This document shows, piece after piece, positions 50,597 to 59,104 of a stretch of DNA of 64,000 bases. A program made the position numbers and the translations under genes. The stretch is from Actinoplanes ianthinogenes (lineage in GTDB: Bacteria; Actinomycetota; Actinomycetes; Mycobacteriales; Micromonosporaceae), in assembly GCF_018324205.1 (NCBI RefSeq), contig NZ_AP023356.1, positions 3,055,501 to 3,119,500 of the forward strand, read 5' to 3'. Each line of letters opens with the position of its first letter. Within the stretch, counting starts at the first letter, position 1. The notes under the pieces are model-generated. The model was not told the origin of the DNA, did not search any database, and saw nothing but the letters and a program-made list of their open reading frames with translations.

Positions 50597-51510
50597 AGCG
50601 CGCTCCGTTTCCTGGTGGCGAAGAGGAAGATGTACGACCCGACGAACACCACCGCGCCGAGCAGGAACGAGATCGCGGCCGAGTAGTTGTACTGCTGGAA
50701 CGAGAACGCCTGGTTGAAGGCGTACACGTTGGGCGTGTAGTGCTGGGTGATCGAGCCCGGGTTGAGCGGCTGGAGGATCAGCGGCTCGGTGAAGAACTGG
50801 AGCGTCCCCAGGATCGTGAAGAGCGTGGCCAGCACGATCGCCGAGGAGATCATCGGCGTCTTGATCCGCCAGGCGATCTGGGCCGGGCCGGCGCCGTCGA
50901 TCCGCGCCGACTCGTAGACCTCCCGCGGCAGGCCCTGCAACGCCGCGTACAGGACGATCATGTTGTAGCCGGCCCACTGCCAGGTCACCACGTTGCCCAG
51001 CGACGCCAGCACCCAGGAGCTGGAGAGGAAGTCGATGTGCAGCACCGAGCCGAACGGGCCGGTGTCCTTGGAGTACAGGAAGCCCCACATCAGGGTGCCG
51101 ATCACCACCGGGACGGCGTACGGGACGAACGCGGCGAGCCGGAAGATCCGGGAGAACCGCGAGGTCGCGTGGTCGATCAGGAGCGCCGCGAGCAGCGCGA
51201 CGCCGATCATCACCGGCGTCTGCACCAGCCCGAACAGGATCACCCGGACCACGCCCTCGCGGACCAGCGGGTCTTTGAACGCCTGGGTGTAGTTCTCGAA
51301 GAGGGCGAAGTGCTCCCCCTCGATCAGGGTGGAGCGGTAGAGGCTGAGCTTGAACGCGTACGCCATCGGCAACAGCAGGAACGCCACCAGCAGCACCACG
51401 AACGGAGCGACGAACAGCCAGCCCGTGACTGCTTCACGTCCTCTTTTGAAGCGGGGCGCGGGACCCGCGACCGCCGGAGCGGCCGCGGACCGGGTTTCCA
51501 CCTGGGTCAT
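50593..51510 (-). CDS. Sugar ABC transporter permease (MalF-type)
   Basis: This 305-residue permease has an N-terminal cytoplasmic tail, six membrane helices and the coupling motif ESARIDGAGPAQIAWRIKTP (about 202-221). Its ATG overlaps the binding-protein stop (TAATG) and its own stop overlaps the next permease start, so the operon is tightly coupled. It is the first of a heterodimeric pair for oligosaccharide uptake. Confidence 0.94.
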   Translation of the reverse strand: MTQVETRSAAAPAVAGPAPRFKRGREAVTGWLFVAPFVVLLVAFLLLPMAYAFKLSLYRSTLIEGEHFALFENYTQAFKDPLVREGVVRVILFGLVQTPVMIGVALLAALLIDHATSRFSRIFRLAAFVPYAVPVVIGTLMWGFLYSKDTGPFGSVLHIDFLSSSWVLASLGNVVTWQWAGYNMIVLYAALQGLPREVYESARIDGAGPAQIAWRIKTPMISSAIVLATLFTILGTLQFFTEPLILQPLNPGSITQHYTPNVYAFNQAFSFQQYNYSAAISFLLGAVVFVGSYIFLFATRKRSAL

Positions 51511-52850
51511 TACTGAACCTTGAAGCCCTGCTGAGTGGCGTACTGGGTGACGTTGGCCTGCGCCGTGTCCAGCGCCGCGGTCCACGAGGTCTTCTTCTCG
51601 ATGGCGCCGTTGATCCCGGTGGTCAGCTGGTTGAAGTTGTAGCTGTTGAACGGGCTCCAGCTGAACGGGGCGATCGCCTTGTAGGCCGGGACGAAGACGT
51701 CGTTGACGGTCTGGCCGCCGAAGAAGTCGTACTTCTTCTTCAGGAACGCGTCGGACTCCAGCACCGGGGTGGCGGTCGGGAACAGGTACGCCTCGTCGAT
51801 GCCGATCTTCCAGGCGGCGGTGTTCGTCGCGCCGTAGATCTCCATCGCGACCTTGGTGGCCGCCTCCGGGTTCTTCGCCTGGTCGGTCACCGCGAACGAC
51901 GAGCCGCCCCAGTCGCCCTGGTCGTTGGCGCCGGCGGTCCACTGCGGCAGCGGCGCCGCGCGCCACTTGCCGGCGGTCGTCTTGGCCACGCTGGCCAGGT
52001 AGCCCGGGCCCCAGCCGGCGGCCAGGTAGGTGACGTACTTGCCGGAGCCGAGACCGTTGTAGAAATCGGTGGTGCCGTACGCCTTGGTGTCGGCCAGGCC
52101 GCCGGCGACCATGCCCTCCCAGTACGTCATGACCTTCTTGGCCGGCTCGTCGTTCACCGCGATGCCGATGGTCGACGGGTTCGACGTGTCGTACGTGTAC
52201 GGCTTGCTGCCCGCCTGCCAGGTCAGGCCGGTCATGAACCCGCCGTCGTTGCCGCCGAAGTCGGTCATGAAGGCCTTGCCGGCGGACGCGGTCTTCAGCT
52301 TCTCGGCCTGCTGCTTGTACTCGTCCCAGGTCTTCGGGATGCTCAGGCCGTACTGCTTGAACAGGTCCTCGCGGTACAGCATGGCCATCGGGCCGGCGTC
52401 GACCGGGATCGCGTAGACCTTGTCGCCCTGGCTGACCTGCTTCCAGGCCCAGTCGACGTACTGCGACTTGAGGTCGTTGGCGCCGTACTTGCCCATGTCG
52501 ACCAGGTGCTTGGTGAGCTGGTACGTGGGCAGCTCCTGGAACTCGAGCATGACCACGTCGGGCGCGCCCTTGCCGGCCTTGAGCGCGGTCTGGAGCTTGG
52601 TGTACTCGTCCTGGCCGGCGCCGGCGTTGGTCCACTCGATCTTGATGTCGGTGTGCGTGGAGTTGTAGAGGTCGACGACCTTCTGGAAGGACGGGTACCA
52701 CGCCCAGACCTTCACGGTCACCGGGCCGCTCGGGGTGCCGGCGTCGGAGTCGCCGTCGCTGCTGCTGCTGCACGCGGCAAGAGTCAGGGCGGTCACAGCC
52801 GCGACCACGGTCGCCGCCGCGCGCCGTACACTAAACTTTCTGACGTTCAC
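51510..52850 (-). CDS. Sugar ABC transporter substrate-binding lipoprotein
   Basis: This 446-residue extracellular solute-binding protein (family 1) has a signal peptide with a lipobox-like LTLAACSSSS, so Cys26 is the likely lipid anchor, and a Ser/Gly/Asp-rich linker. The binding domain begins VTVKVWAWYPSFQKVVDLYN. Linked to two permeases and GH51, it probably binds arabinose-containing oligosaccharides; that specificity is inferred from the neighbour. The ATG at 52850 is about 105 bp downstream of the 18-bp palindrome, so the LacI regulator probably represses it. Confidence 0.93.
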   Translation of the reverse strand: MNVRKFSVRRAAATVVAAVTALTLAACSSSSDGDSDAGTPSGPVTVKVWAWYPSFQKVVDLYNSTHTDIKIEWTNAGAGQDEYTKLQTALKAGKGAPDVVMLEFQELPTYQLTKHLVDMGKYGANDLKSQYVDWAWKQVSQGDKVYAIPVDAGPMAMLYREDLFKQYGLSIPKTWDEYKQQAEKLKTASAGKAFMTDFGGNDGGFMTGLTWQAGSKPYTYDTSNPSTIGIAVNDEPAKKVMTYWEGMVAGGLADTKAYGTTDFYNGLGSGKYVTYLAAGWGPGYLASVAKTTAGKWRAAPLPQWTAGANDQGDWGGSSFAVTDQAKNPEAATKVAMEIYGATNTAAWKIGIDEAYLFPTATPVLESDAFLKKKYDFFGGQTVNDVFVPAYKAIAPFSWSPFNSYNFNQLTTGINGAIEKKTSWTAALDTAQANVTQYATQQGFKVQ

Positions 52851-52955
52851 TGGTTCCTCACAAGATTAGTGATGGGTCAGAAGCCGGCCTCCGGTGCTGG
52901 CACACCGGGGGTCGGCAATCAGCTCTTCACGTTCCACGTCTCTTTGTTGCTACGC

Positions 52956-52973
52956 TTTTGCAGCGCTGCAAAA
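52956..52973. promoter_or_regulatory. 18-bp perfect palindrome, predicted LacI-family operator
   Basis: TTTTGCAGCGCTGCAAAA lies between the divergent binding-protein operon and the LacI regulator gene. LacI-family operators are palindromes of this size, often with a central CG or GC. It is well placed to control both directions, with sugar release presumably lifting repression. Confidence 0.75.
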
Positions 52974-53045
52974 CAGCATGCACGGACGTCCAATCGACGG
53001 CAAGGGGTAACCTGCCGGAAACTTGGCGCGGCAGAGGGGGCACCA

Positions 53046-54071
53046 TTGCGTCGAGAAGTCACGCTACGTGACGTGGCGGAATTGGCCGGGGTTTCCAGCC
53101 GAACCGTCTCCAACGTGGTCAACGGGTATGCGAACGTGACCGAGCGGACCAAGGCCCGCGTGCAGCGTGCGGTGGATGAGCTCGGTTACCGGCCGAACGT
53201 GCTGGCCCGTAACCTGGCGCAGGGCCGGTCCGGGCAGATCGCGCTGGTGGTGCCGTACCTGGACACGCCCTACTTCTCGGAACTCTTGCAGAGCGTGATC
53301 CGGGCGGCCCGGGCCCGCGGCTATAACGTTTTGATCGACCAGACCGACGGCGACCCCGAGCACGAGCGCGCGTTCATCGCGCACGGCTCCCGGCGGCTGC
53401 TGTTCGACGGGGTCATCTTCAGTCCGCTCGGCCTCGACCAGCAGGCGCTCGCCGACCACGACCCGAACCTGCCGCTGGTCATCCTCGGCGAGCGGTCCAG
53501 CGACGGCACCTTCGACCACGTCGGCATCGACGACGTGGCCGCCTCCCGCCAGGCCACCGAGCACCTGCTCGACCTCGGCCGGCGCCGGCTCGCCGCGATC
53601 GGCGACCAGCCCTACGCCACCGGTGAGGCCGCCCAGCTGCGCACCCGCGGCTTCCGCGAGGCGCACCAGGCCCGCGGCCTGACCGCGCGCGAAGACCTGA
53701 TCATCAGCACGCCCCGGTTCAACCGGAAGGACGGCGCCCAGGCGATGGCGGCCCTGCTGGACCTGCCGGAGCCGCCGGACGCCGTCTTCTGCTACTCCGA
53801 CCTGGTCGCGCTCGGCGCCATCCACACCCTGATCAGTCGCGGTCTGCGGGTCCCCGAGGACGTCGCGGTGATCGGTTACGACGACATCGAGGACGGTGCG
53901 TACTCGAATCCGACGGTCACCACGATCTCCCCGGACAAGGAGATGATCGCGACGACGGCCGTCGAGCGCCTCCTGCTGCGGATCAGCAGCCCGACCCCGC
54001 CGCCGGCCGTCGAACTGCGAGCCCCGCACAAGCTGATCATCCGAGAGAGCACGGCCGGCAGGCCCGCCTGA
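53046..54071 (+). CDS. LacI-family transcriptional regulator
   Basis: The product of 341 residues has an N-terminal helix-turn-helix (TLRDVAELAGVSSRTVSNVV, about 6-25) and a periplasmic-binding-like ligand domain with RGFREAHQARGL, FCYSDLVALGA and DVAVIGYDDIEDG blocks. The TTG at 53046 is preceded by GAGGGGG and gives the normal start; upstream in-frame codons lack a site. It diverges from the arabinoside uptake operon and should be its repressor, with an autoregulatory operator at 52956-52973. The inducer is probably an arabino-oligosaccharide (inferred). Confidence 0.9.
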   Translation: MRREVTLRDVAELAGVSSRTVSNVVNGYANVTERTKARVQRAVDELGYRPNVLARNLAQGRSGQIALVVPYLDTPYFSELLQSVIRAARARGYNVLIDQTDGDPEHERAFIAHGSRRLLFDGVIFSPLGLDQQALADHDPNLPLVILGERSSDGTFDHVGIDDVAASRQATEHLLDLGRRRLAAIGDQPYATGEAAQLRTRGFREAHQARGLTAREDLIISTPRFNRKDGAQAMAALLDLPEPPDAVFCYSDLVALGAIHTLISRGLRVPEDVAVIGYDDIEDGAYSNPTVTTISPDKEMIATTAVERLLLRISSPTPPPAVELRAPHKLIIRESTAGRPA

Positions 54072-54100
54072 CCGGCCCGGACCGGCGCCCGGGAAAGCGC

Positions 54101-54436
54101 TCAGACCAGGCAGCCGGAGGGCAGACCTCGGACATGGAGCACCTCGACGGCCAGCAGCAGGCCCACGAGCAGCAGCCCGGCCGTCCAGCCCAGCAGGACG
54201 CCGGGCCACGTACCGGTGCGGCGGGCGCGCCGGAGGCCGGTCACCAACAGGACGGGGCAGGTCACCAGGCCGAGCAGGGCGGCGACGGCCCAGCCGCCGG
54301 CCGCGCCGTCTCCCCTGCCGCAGTCACCGGCAGTGTTCTCGCCGACCCAGACGAGCCCGGCCATCACGGCCACCAGAACGGCCGAGCGCCAGAGGAGGCC
54401 GAGCCCGGCGCGCAGCTGCTTCGATGTGTCGGTCAC
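54101..54436 (-). CDS. Hypothetical small membrane protein, 111 residues
   Basis: It has three hydrophobic segments (about 17-33, 47-66 and 78-100), separated by a Gly/Cys/Asp-rich loop and a basic RRARRTG loop. It begins at GTG 54436. No family is recognised. It lies between the LacI regulator and the LigD-type polymerase gene, in the same direction as the latter and 30 bp downstream of it, so it may be co-transcribed. Confidence 0.65.
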   Translation of the reverse strand: MTDTSKQLRAGLGLLWRSAVLVAVMAGLVWVGENTAGDCGRGDGAAGGWAVAALLGLVTCPVLLVTGLRRARRTGTWPGVLLGWTAGLLLVGLLLAVEVLHVRGLPSGCLV

Positions 54437-54466
54437 CGCGCGATCATGGCAAGACGCGGCAACACG

Positions 54467-55417
54467 TCACGGCTCCTTGGGGGTCTCCAGACCGGCCTTC
54501 TCGTCGCGGTCGGCCCACTCCAGCAGCGTGTCCAGCGAGTGGTGCACGTCGTCGATGGTGGCGTGCAGGTCGCCCAGCTCGGCGAAGCGGGCCGGGACGG
54601 TGCGGATCGTGAAGGCCTGCGGGTCGACGTCCGGGACCTCGTCCCAGGTGATCGGGGTCGAGACGGTGGCCTGCGGGACGCCGCGGACCGAGTACGCGCT
54701 GGCGATGGTGTGGTCTCGGGCGTTCTGGTTGTAGTCGATGAACAGGGCTTTCGGGTCGCGGTCCTTGCGCCACCAGGTGGTGGTGACGTCCTGCGGGGCG
54801 CGGCGCTCGACCTCGCGGGCGAAGGCGAGCGCCGCCCGGCGCACGTCGGTGAAGCCCCAGCGCGGCTCGATCCGCACGTAGACGTGCAGGCCCCGGCCAC
54901 CGGACGTCTTCGGGAAACCCACCATGCCCAGCTCGTCGAGCACCTCCCGGACCACCGGGGCGATCCGCTGCACGGTGCCGAACGGGCAGTCCGGCATCGG
55001 GTCCAGGTCGATCCGCCACTCGTCGGGCTTCTCGGTGTCCGCCCGCCGGGAGTTCCACGGGTGGAACTCCACGGTGGACATCTGGACCGCCCAGATCACG
55101 TCGGCCGGCTTGGTCACGCAGAGCTCGTCGGCGTGCCGGTGGTATCGCGGGAACTGGACCCGGACCGTCTCCAGCCAGGGTGGCGCGCCGTTCGGCACCC
55201 GTTTCTGGTGCACCTTCTCCCCGGACAGGCCGTCCGGGAAGCGGTGCAGCATGCACGGGCGCTCGCGCAGCGCGCGGACGATCCCGTCGCTGACCGCCAG
55301 GTAGTACTCGACCAGGTCGAGCTTCGTGGCGCCGAGCTCCGGGAAGTAGATCCGGTCCGGGTTGGAGACGCGGACGTCGTGGTCGCCGACTTCGATGACG
55401 GTGGCTTTACCGGCCAT
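54467..55417 (-). CDS. LigD polymerase-domain protein (NHEJ primase/polymerase)
   Basis: The stand-alone 316-residue archaeo-eukaryotic primase-type polymerase matches the LigD polymerase domain. Blocks include VSNPDRIYFPELGATKLDLV near the start, the metal-binding DLDP (Asp137, Asp139) and SGGRGLHVYVR (172-182). It fills gaps or adds nucleotides during non-homologous end joining; ligase and Ku are presumably encoded elsewhere. No ligase or nuclease domain is attached, so it is the single-domain form common in actinobacteria. It ends close to the small membrane protein gene. Confidence 0.92.
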   Translation of the reverse strand: MAGKATVIEVGDHDVRVSNPDRIYFPELGATKLDLVEYYLAVSDGIVRALRERPCMLHRFPDGLSGEKVHQKRVPNGAPPWLETVRVQFPRYHRHADELCVTKPADVIWAVQMSTVEFHPWNSRRADTEKPDEWRIDLDPMPDCPFGTVQRIAPVVREVLDELGMVGFPKTSGGRGLHVYVRIEPRWGFTDVRRAALAFAREVERRAPQDVTTTWWRKDRDPKALFIDYNQNARDHTIASAYSVRGVPQATVSTPITWDEVPDVDPQAFTIRTVPARFAELGDLHATIDDVHHSLDTLLEWADRDEKAGLETPKEP

Positions 55418-55426
55418 CCGTCGAAA

Positions 55427-57127
55427 CTAACCCAACCAGGCGTCCTCAAGGTCGAGAAGCAGCGTGTCACCCGAGTCGAGCAGGTCCAGCATCGGGCCGA
55501 TCCGGGGCAATTCGTGAGTGATGAAGTACCTCGCGGCGAGCCGCTTGCCCTCGTAGAAGTCGCCGATCTTGCCCTCGGCCGCCGCGAGTTGCGAGAGCCA
55601 CATCCAGGCGATCACCAGGTGGCCGGCGGCGTCCAGGTAGGCGGTGGCGTTGACCAGCGCGGTCGCCGGGTCGGCCCACAGCTTGGCGGTGGTCGCGGCC
55701 AGCCGGTCGCAGGCCTTCACCACCGGCTCGCCCAGCTCGCTCTTGAGCGCGGTCGCCCGGATCCGGTCCAGGAGCAGGGCCAGGCCCGCGCCACCCCGCT
55801 GGGTGACCTTGCGGCCGAGCAGGTCGAGGGCCTGGATGCCGTCGGTCCCCTCGTGGATCGAGTTCAGCCGGTTGTCCCGGTAGAACTGCTCGACCGGGTA
55901 CTCCCGGGTGTAGCCGTATCCGCCGTGGATCTGGATGGCGTGGTCGTCGGCGAGCCGGCACCACTGCGACGGCCAGGCCTTCACGATCGGGGTGAGCGTG
56001 TCGAGGAGCAGGTCGTTCTCGGGTGACGGCTCGTCGAGCAGTTTCGCCGCGTAGAGGACGAGAGCGAGACCCCCTTCGACGTACGACTTGGAGGCGAGCA
56101 GCATCCGCCGTACGTCGGGGTGCTGGACGATCGGGACCGGCGGGGCGGCGGGGTCCTTGTCACCGGCCGGGCGGCCCTGCTGGCGTACCCGGGCGTATTC
56201 GAGCGCGTGCAGGTACCCCGTGTAACCGAGCGCGACCGCGCCGGAGCCGACCCCGATCCGGGCCTCGTTCATCATGTGGAACATGTACTGGAGGCCGCGC
56301 CCCTCCTCGCCGACGAGTTCGCCCTCGGCGTCGTCGAAGGCGAGCACGGTGTTGGTGGTGCCGCGATAGCCCATCTTGTGGTTGAGCCCGGCGAGGGTGA
56401 CGCCGTTGCGCCTCCCGTCGATCAGCTTGGGCACGATGAACAGCGACAGGCCCTTGACGCCGGCCGGCGCGCCGGCGACCCGGGCCAGGACCAGGTGGAT
56501 GATGTTCTCGCTCAGCTCATGATCGCCGCCCGAGATCCACATCTTCCCGCCGGTGAGGCGATATCTGCCGGTCTCCTCGTCGCGAACGGCCTTGGTCGTC
56601 ACATCGCTCAGCGACGAGCCGGCCTGCGGCTCGGACAGGCACATGGTGCCGGTGTACCGGCCCTCGATCATCGGCAGCACGTAGGTCTGGATCTGCTCCT
56701 CGGTGCCGTGCGCCAGCAGCAGGTGCGCGTTTCCCGAGGTGAGCATCGCGTAGGCGGAGGTGGCCGTGTTGGCCGCCTGGAACCAGAGGAAGCAGGCCCG
56801 GCCCACGACCACCGGCAGCTGCGACCCGCCGCGCTCGGCGTCCAGGGTCGCGGCGAGCAACCCGGATTCGGCGAAGACCCGCAGCGCCTTCGCGACCTCC
56901 GGGATGATCGTCACCCGCTCGCCGTCGAAGGTCGGCTCGAACAGGTCGTTCTTGCGGTTGTGCGGCGCGAAGTCCCGCTCGGCGATCTGCTGCGACACGT
57001 CCAGGAACGCGTCGAACGTCTCCCGGGAGTGGTCGGCGAACCGCTCCCGGGTGGTCAGCGACTCGACGTCGAGCCATTCGTAGAGGAGGAAGTCGAGATC
57101 GCGCCGCGACAGCACCTTGGAGTTCAT
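55427..57127 (-). CDS. Acyl-CoA dehydrogenase (DmdC/AidB-like long form)
   Basis: This 566-residue acyl-CoA dehydrogenase is longer than the ~380-residue short-chain forms. It has CLSEPQAGSSLSDVTT in the FAD/substrate middle domain, QIHGGYGYTREYPVEQFYRD and the C-terminal IHEGTDGIQALDLLGRKV block typical of the family. The extra C-terminal domain is like those of 3-methylmercaptopropionyl-CoA dehydrogenases. The ATG at 57127 gives MNSKVLSRRDLDFLLYEWLD, the typical first helix. It probably oxidises an acyl-CoA; the substrate is unknown. Confidence 0.9.
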   Translation of the reverse strand: MNSKVLSRRDLDFLLYEWLDVESLTTRERFADHSRETFDAFLDVSQQIAERDFAPHNRKNDLFEPTFDGERVTIIPEVAKALRVFAESGLLAATLDAERGGSQLPVVVGRACFLWFQAANTATSAYAMLTSGNAHLLLAHGTEEQIQTYVLPMIEGRYTGTMCLSEPQAGSSLSDVTTKAVRDEETGRYRLTGGKMWISGGDHELSENIIHLVLARVAGAPAGVKGLSLFIVPKLIDGRRNGVTLAGLNHKMGYRGTTNTVLAFDDAEGELVGEEGRGLQYMFHMMNEARIGVGSGAVALGYTGYLHALEYARVRQQGRPAGDKDPAAPPVPIVQHPDVRRMLLASKSYVEGGLALVLYAAKLLDEPSPENDLLLDTLTPIVKAWPSQWCRLADDHAIQIHGGYGYTREYPVEQFYRDNRLNSIHEGTDGIQALDLLGRKVTQRGGAGLALLLDRIRATALKSELGEPVVKACDRLAATTAKLWADPATALVNATAYLDAAGHLVIAWMWLSQLAAAEGKIGDFYEGKRLAARYFITHELPRIGPMLDLLDSGDTLLLDLEDAWLG

Positions 57128-57147
57128 GCACCTAGTGTGCACTAACT

Positions 57148-58944
57148 TCAGTCGGCCGCGCGGTGCCTCCCTATGCTCTCCAGCACGGTGCGCAGCCCGC
57201 GGCTGCCGCCGGAGCGCTTGATCTGGTACATCGCGTGGTCGGCGGCGCGCAGCGCGGAGTCCGGATCCTCGGCCGGGCCGGCCATGTGCACGCCGACGCT
57301 GGCCCCGATGCCGATCTGCTGCCCGGCGATCCGGAACGGCATCTCCACCACGGTCCGCACCCGGTTCGCGGTGGCCGCCACGTCGTCCTGGCTGAGCACC
57401 CCGGGCATCAGCACCACGAACTCGTCCCCGCCGACCCGGGCCAGCACGTCGCCGGCCCGGATGCAGCCGCTCAGCCGCTCGGCCACCTGGCGCAGCAGCT
57501 CGTCGCCGGCCTCGTGCCCGTGCACGTCGTTGACCGGCTTGAACCCGTCCAGGTCGACGAAGAGCACGGCGACCGGGTCGCGGCGCAGCGAGCTGCTCAG
57601 CGCGTCCTGCATCCGGCGCCGGTTCGGCAGGCCGGTCAGCGGGTCGTGCTGGGCCTCGTGCGCCAGGCGCTCCTGGAACGCCCGGTTCTCCGAGATGTCC
57701 CGGGCGTTGATCACCACACCGGTCAGCGCCGGGTTGGCCATCTGGTTGGAGGCGGTGAAGTCGAACCAGCGGTAGTGCCCGCTGGACGCGCGCACCCGGC
57801 ACTGCAGGCGGAGCACCCCGGCCGGGTCGCCGAGCAGCACCTCCAGCCGTTCCCGCATGGCCGGCTGGTCGTCCGGGTGGACCAGCGCGAAGACGCTCTG
57901 CCCGGTCAGCAGGCCGTGCTCGAACCCGAGGATCGCCGCCGAGCTCGGGCTCGTGAAGATCATCGTGCCCTCCCGGTCGATCACCGTGACGATGTCCGGG
58001 GCGTGCTGGAACAGCGCCTGGAACCGCTCGTCGGCACGGCGCCGCTGGATCTGGGTGCGGTACCCGAGCACCGAGATGCCGACCACGCCGATCAGCAGCA
58101 TGGCGACCAGCGTGATGTTCACCGTCTGGCTGCGCCGGTGCACCGCGCCGTCGAAGTCCGACTTGGTCTGCGAGCGCACGTAGGTGTAGCCGCTCGGCAG
58201 GCCGCCGACCACGATCGCGATCATGTCGGTGCTGCCCGACCGGTACTCCACGAAGGAGGTGCCCGTCCGGCCCAGCCTCCCGATGATCGCCGCGTCGATC
58301 CGGCCGCCGACCATGTCCGGCGTGCTGCTCGCGGCGACCGTGCCGGAGCTGTCCACCACGTCGGTGCGGTGGTTGTCGCTCTGCAACTGCTGGGTGTACT
58401 TCTGCAACGAGGTGATGGCCACCTGGTTGAAGCCGATCAGGAAGGCGGCCGGCGAGCCGTGGACCACGATCGGGACGGCCACCGCGGCGATCGGGATGTG
58501 CTCCACCGTCATCACCGAGGAGAAGCCGACGTGGGCGCCGCCGGCGAACTGCTTGCGCATCGGCGCCCAGCCGGCGTCACCGGCGGCGGGCAGGCCGGCC
58601 GACCGGCTGGCGTTCAGCACCGAGCCGTCCAGCGCGGTCAGCATCATGCCGTACTGGAACGTCGAGCTCTTGGCCGCCGCGTTGACCAGCACGGCGTGGT
58701 CGGTGGCGTCGCCCTTGACCAGACTCAGCGCGTGCTCGGCCAGGACCTGCGCCAGCTCCTGCGCGGAGAGCAGCTGCAACTGCCCGGTCAGGGTGGCGTT
58801 GTTCGTGCCGAGTTCAGTGGTGTCGGCACGGTGCACCGCATCGGCCGCGCTCAGCGCACGGCGGTTCACGGCAATGGCGATCCCGCCGGCCGCCGCCAGC
58901 AGGAGCACGCTGACCACGACCGCGATCCAGTTGCGTACCCGCAT
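57148..58944 (-). CDS. Membrane-bound PAS-GGDEF diguanylate cyclase
   Basis: This 598-residue protein has one membrane helix at about 7-27, an extracytoplasmic sensor (about 30-275, Cache-like), a second helix (about 285-305), a PAS domain (about 315-430, DIVTVIDREGTMIFTSPSSA and AALFQHA-type entry) and a GGDEF domain. The active loop VGGDEFVVLMPG is intact, as is DPLTGLPNRRR. It should make cyclic di-GMP in response to an outside signal. GAGGAGG precedes the ATG at 58944. No partner gene for the signal is nearby. Confidence 0.9.
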   Translation of the reverse strand: MRVRNWIAVVVSVLLLAAAGGIAIAVNRRALSAADAVHRADTTELGTNNATLTGQLQLLSAQELAQVLAEHALSLVKGDATDHAVLVNAAAKSSTFQYGMMLTALDGSVLNASRSAGLPAAGDAGWAPMRKQFAGGAHVGFSSVMTVEHIPIAAVAVPIVVHGSPAAFLIGFNQVAITSLQKYTQQLQSDNHRTDVVDSSGTVAASSTPDMVGGRIDAAIIGRLGRTGTSFVEYRSGSTDMIAIVVGGLPSGYTYVRSQTKSDFDGAVHRRSQTVNITLVAMLLIGVVGISVLGYRTQIQRRRADERFQALFQHAPDIVTVIDREGTMIFTSPSSAAILGFEHGLLTGQSVFALVHPDDQPAMRERLEVLLGDPAGVLRLQCRVRASSGHYRWFDFTASNQMANPALTGVVINARDISENRAFQERLAHEAQHDPLTGLPNRRRMQDALSSSLRRDPVAVLFVDLDGFKPVNDVHGHEAGDELLRQVAERLSGCIRAGDVLARVGGDEFVVLMPGVLSQDDVAATANRVRTVVEMPFRIAGQQIGIGASVGVHMAGPAEDPDSALRAADHAMYQIKRSGGSRGLRTVLESIGRHRAAD

Positions 58945-59104
58945 CGCTTCCTCCTCACCGCATGACATCGGCAGCGAAGAGCCCGGCTGAATGAACCTGC
59001 GGCACAAAACCGTCCGAAAACGGGGCGGCGCACAACGCCATCGACCCCCGATGATGGAGGAGGTAACCGAAACCGACGTCCCCCGTCGATGATCGGAGCA
59101 CCGC

